Positions 27,641 through 27,695 of a stretch of DNA of 27,695 bases are shown here, one piece after another. Origin of the DNA: a virus; IMG/VR virus record IMGVR_UViG_3300044546_000401, positions 1 to 27,695 of that record. The stretch is one strand, 5' to 3'. Within the stretch, counting starts at the first letter, position 1. Each line of letters opens with the position of its first letter. Made by a program: the position numbers and the translations under genes. The notes beneath the pieces are model-generated. The model did no database searches and had not been told where the DNA came from. It worked only from the letters and a program-made list of their open reading frames with translations.

Positions 27641-27695
27641 TTATGTGTTGGACTTTCGGCGCCCCGGTTTCGTCCATGTGTGTTCAAGATTGGGG
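27641..27695 (-). CDS. Possible C-terminal end of a short ORF at the right edge
   Basis: The minus frame PNLEHTWTKPGRRKSNT is open from the window edge to a TAA at 27643-27641, 29 bases upstream of the terminase small subunit start. It is strongly basic. It joins in frame with the short frame at positions 26-1 if the two window ends are contiguous. Another frame is also open here, so coding is uncertain. Confidence 0.25.
   Translation of the reverse strand, partial: PNLEHTWTKPGRRKSNT

Noticed and set aside
1-27695. Temperate lifestyle (integrase, attachment site, repressor)
   Set aside because: No recombinase, excisionase or helix-turn-helix repressor frame is present; the DnaA-like helix-turn-helix is of replication type. 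Absence is only as good as a by-eye reading of this window.

Overview
The window reads as a nearly complete genome of a small tailed phage (siphovirus, HK97-type capsid). Every supported gene lies on the minus strand, so transcription runs from high to low coordinates. The order is the classic one: small and large terminase, portal, prohead protease, major capsid protein, connector, head-tail adaptor, tail completion proteins, tail tube, tail assembly chaperone with a programmed frameshift, tape measure, tail tip protein, fibre, two holin-like membrane proteins and a unimolecular spanin. Then come an intergenic control region and a replication/recombination/DNA-modification block. I see no integrase, excisionase or CI/Cro-type repressor, so a virulent lifestyle is likely but not proven.

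A Bacteroidetes host is the best guess, with moderate confidence. The only good promoter match (9846-9875) has the TTG-N19-TAnnTTTG form of that phylum. Most start codons lack a Shine-Dalgarno sequence and often have A-rich leaders. The tail tip protein, tail fibre and Prim-Pol resemble those of Bacteroidetes phages from memory. No database search was possible.

Layout from right to left. 27611-25054: terminase genes plus two small genes, one Nmad1-like. 25053-24861: gap holding a GT-rich/hairpin/CA-rich element. 24860-17595: capsid, connector and tail tube genes and the chaperone. 17598-11162: tape measure, tail tip, fibre and fibre-linked gene. 11165-10277: lysis membrane functions. 10276-9808: intergenic region with a probable terminator, a second, inverted copy of the hairpin element, a 20-bp palindrome and a promoter. 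9807-5300: small unknown genes, single-strand binding protein, DnaA domain IV-like protein, RecE/lambda-exonuclease-like nuclease, VRR-NUC and a resolvase-like nuclease. 5269-3215: Prim-Pol/helicase fusion. 3231-67: zinc-ribbon protein, PD-(D/E)XK-like protein, M15 endolysin, small genes, HNH nuclease and cytosine-5 methyltransferase. Most neighbours overlap by 1-17 bases, often as ATGA or TAATG, so the genome is organised as a few tightly coupled operons.

Most notable points: (1) a 324-codon open frame lying wholly inside the methyltransferase gene on the same strand, with five LPTP repeats; (2) two inverted copies of a 35-base GC-rich hairpin core, each in a GT-rich/CA-rich setting, bracketing exactly the portal-to-spanin block; (3) a canonical G_GGA_AAC slippery site in the tail chaperone; (4) a sharp codon-usage break marking an exchanged receptor-binding segment at about 11,385-12,665; (5) a three-domain prohead protease; (6) joining the window's two ends gives a continuous reading frame, a weak hint that the molecule is circular or circularly permuted.
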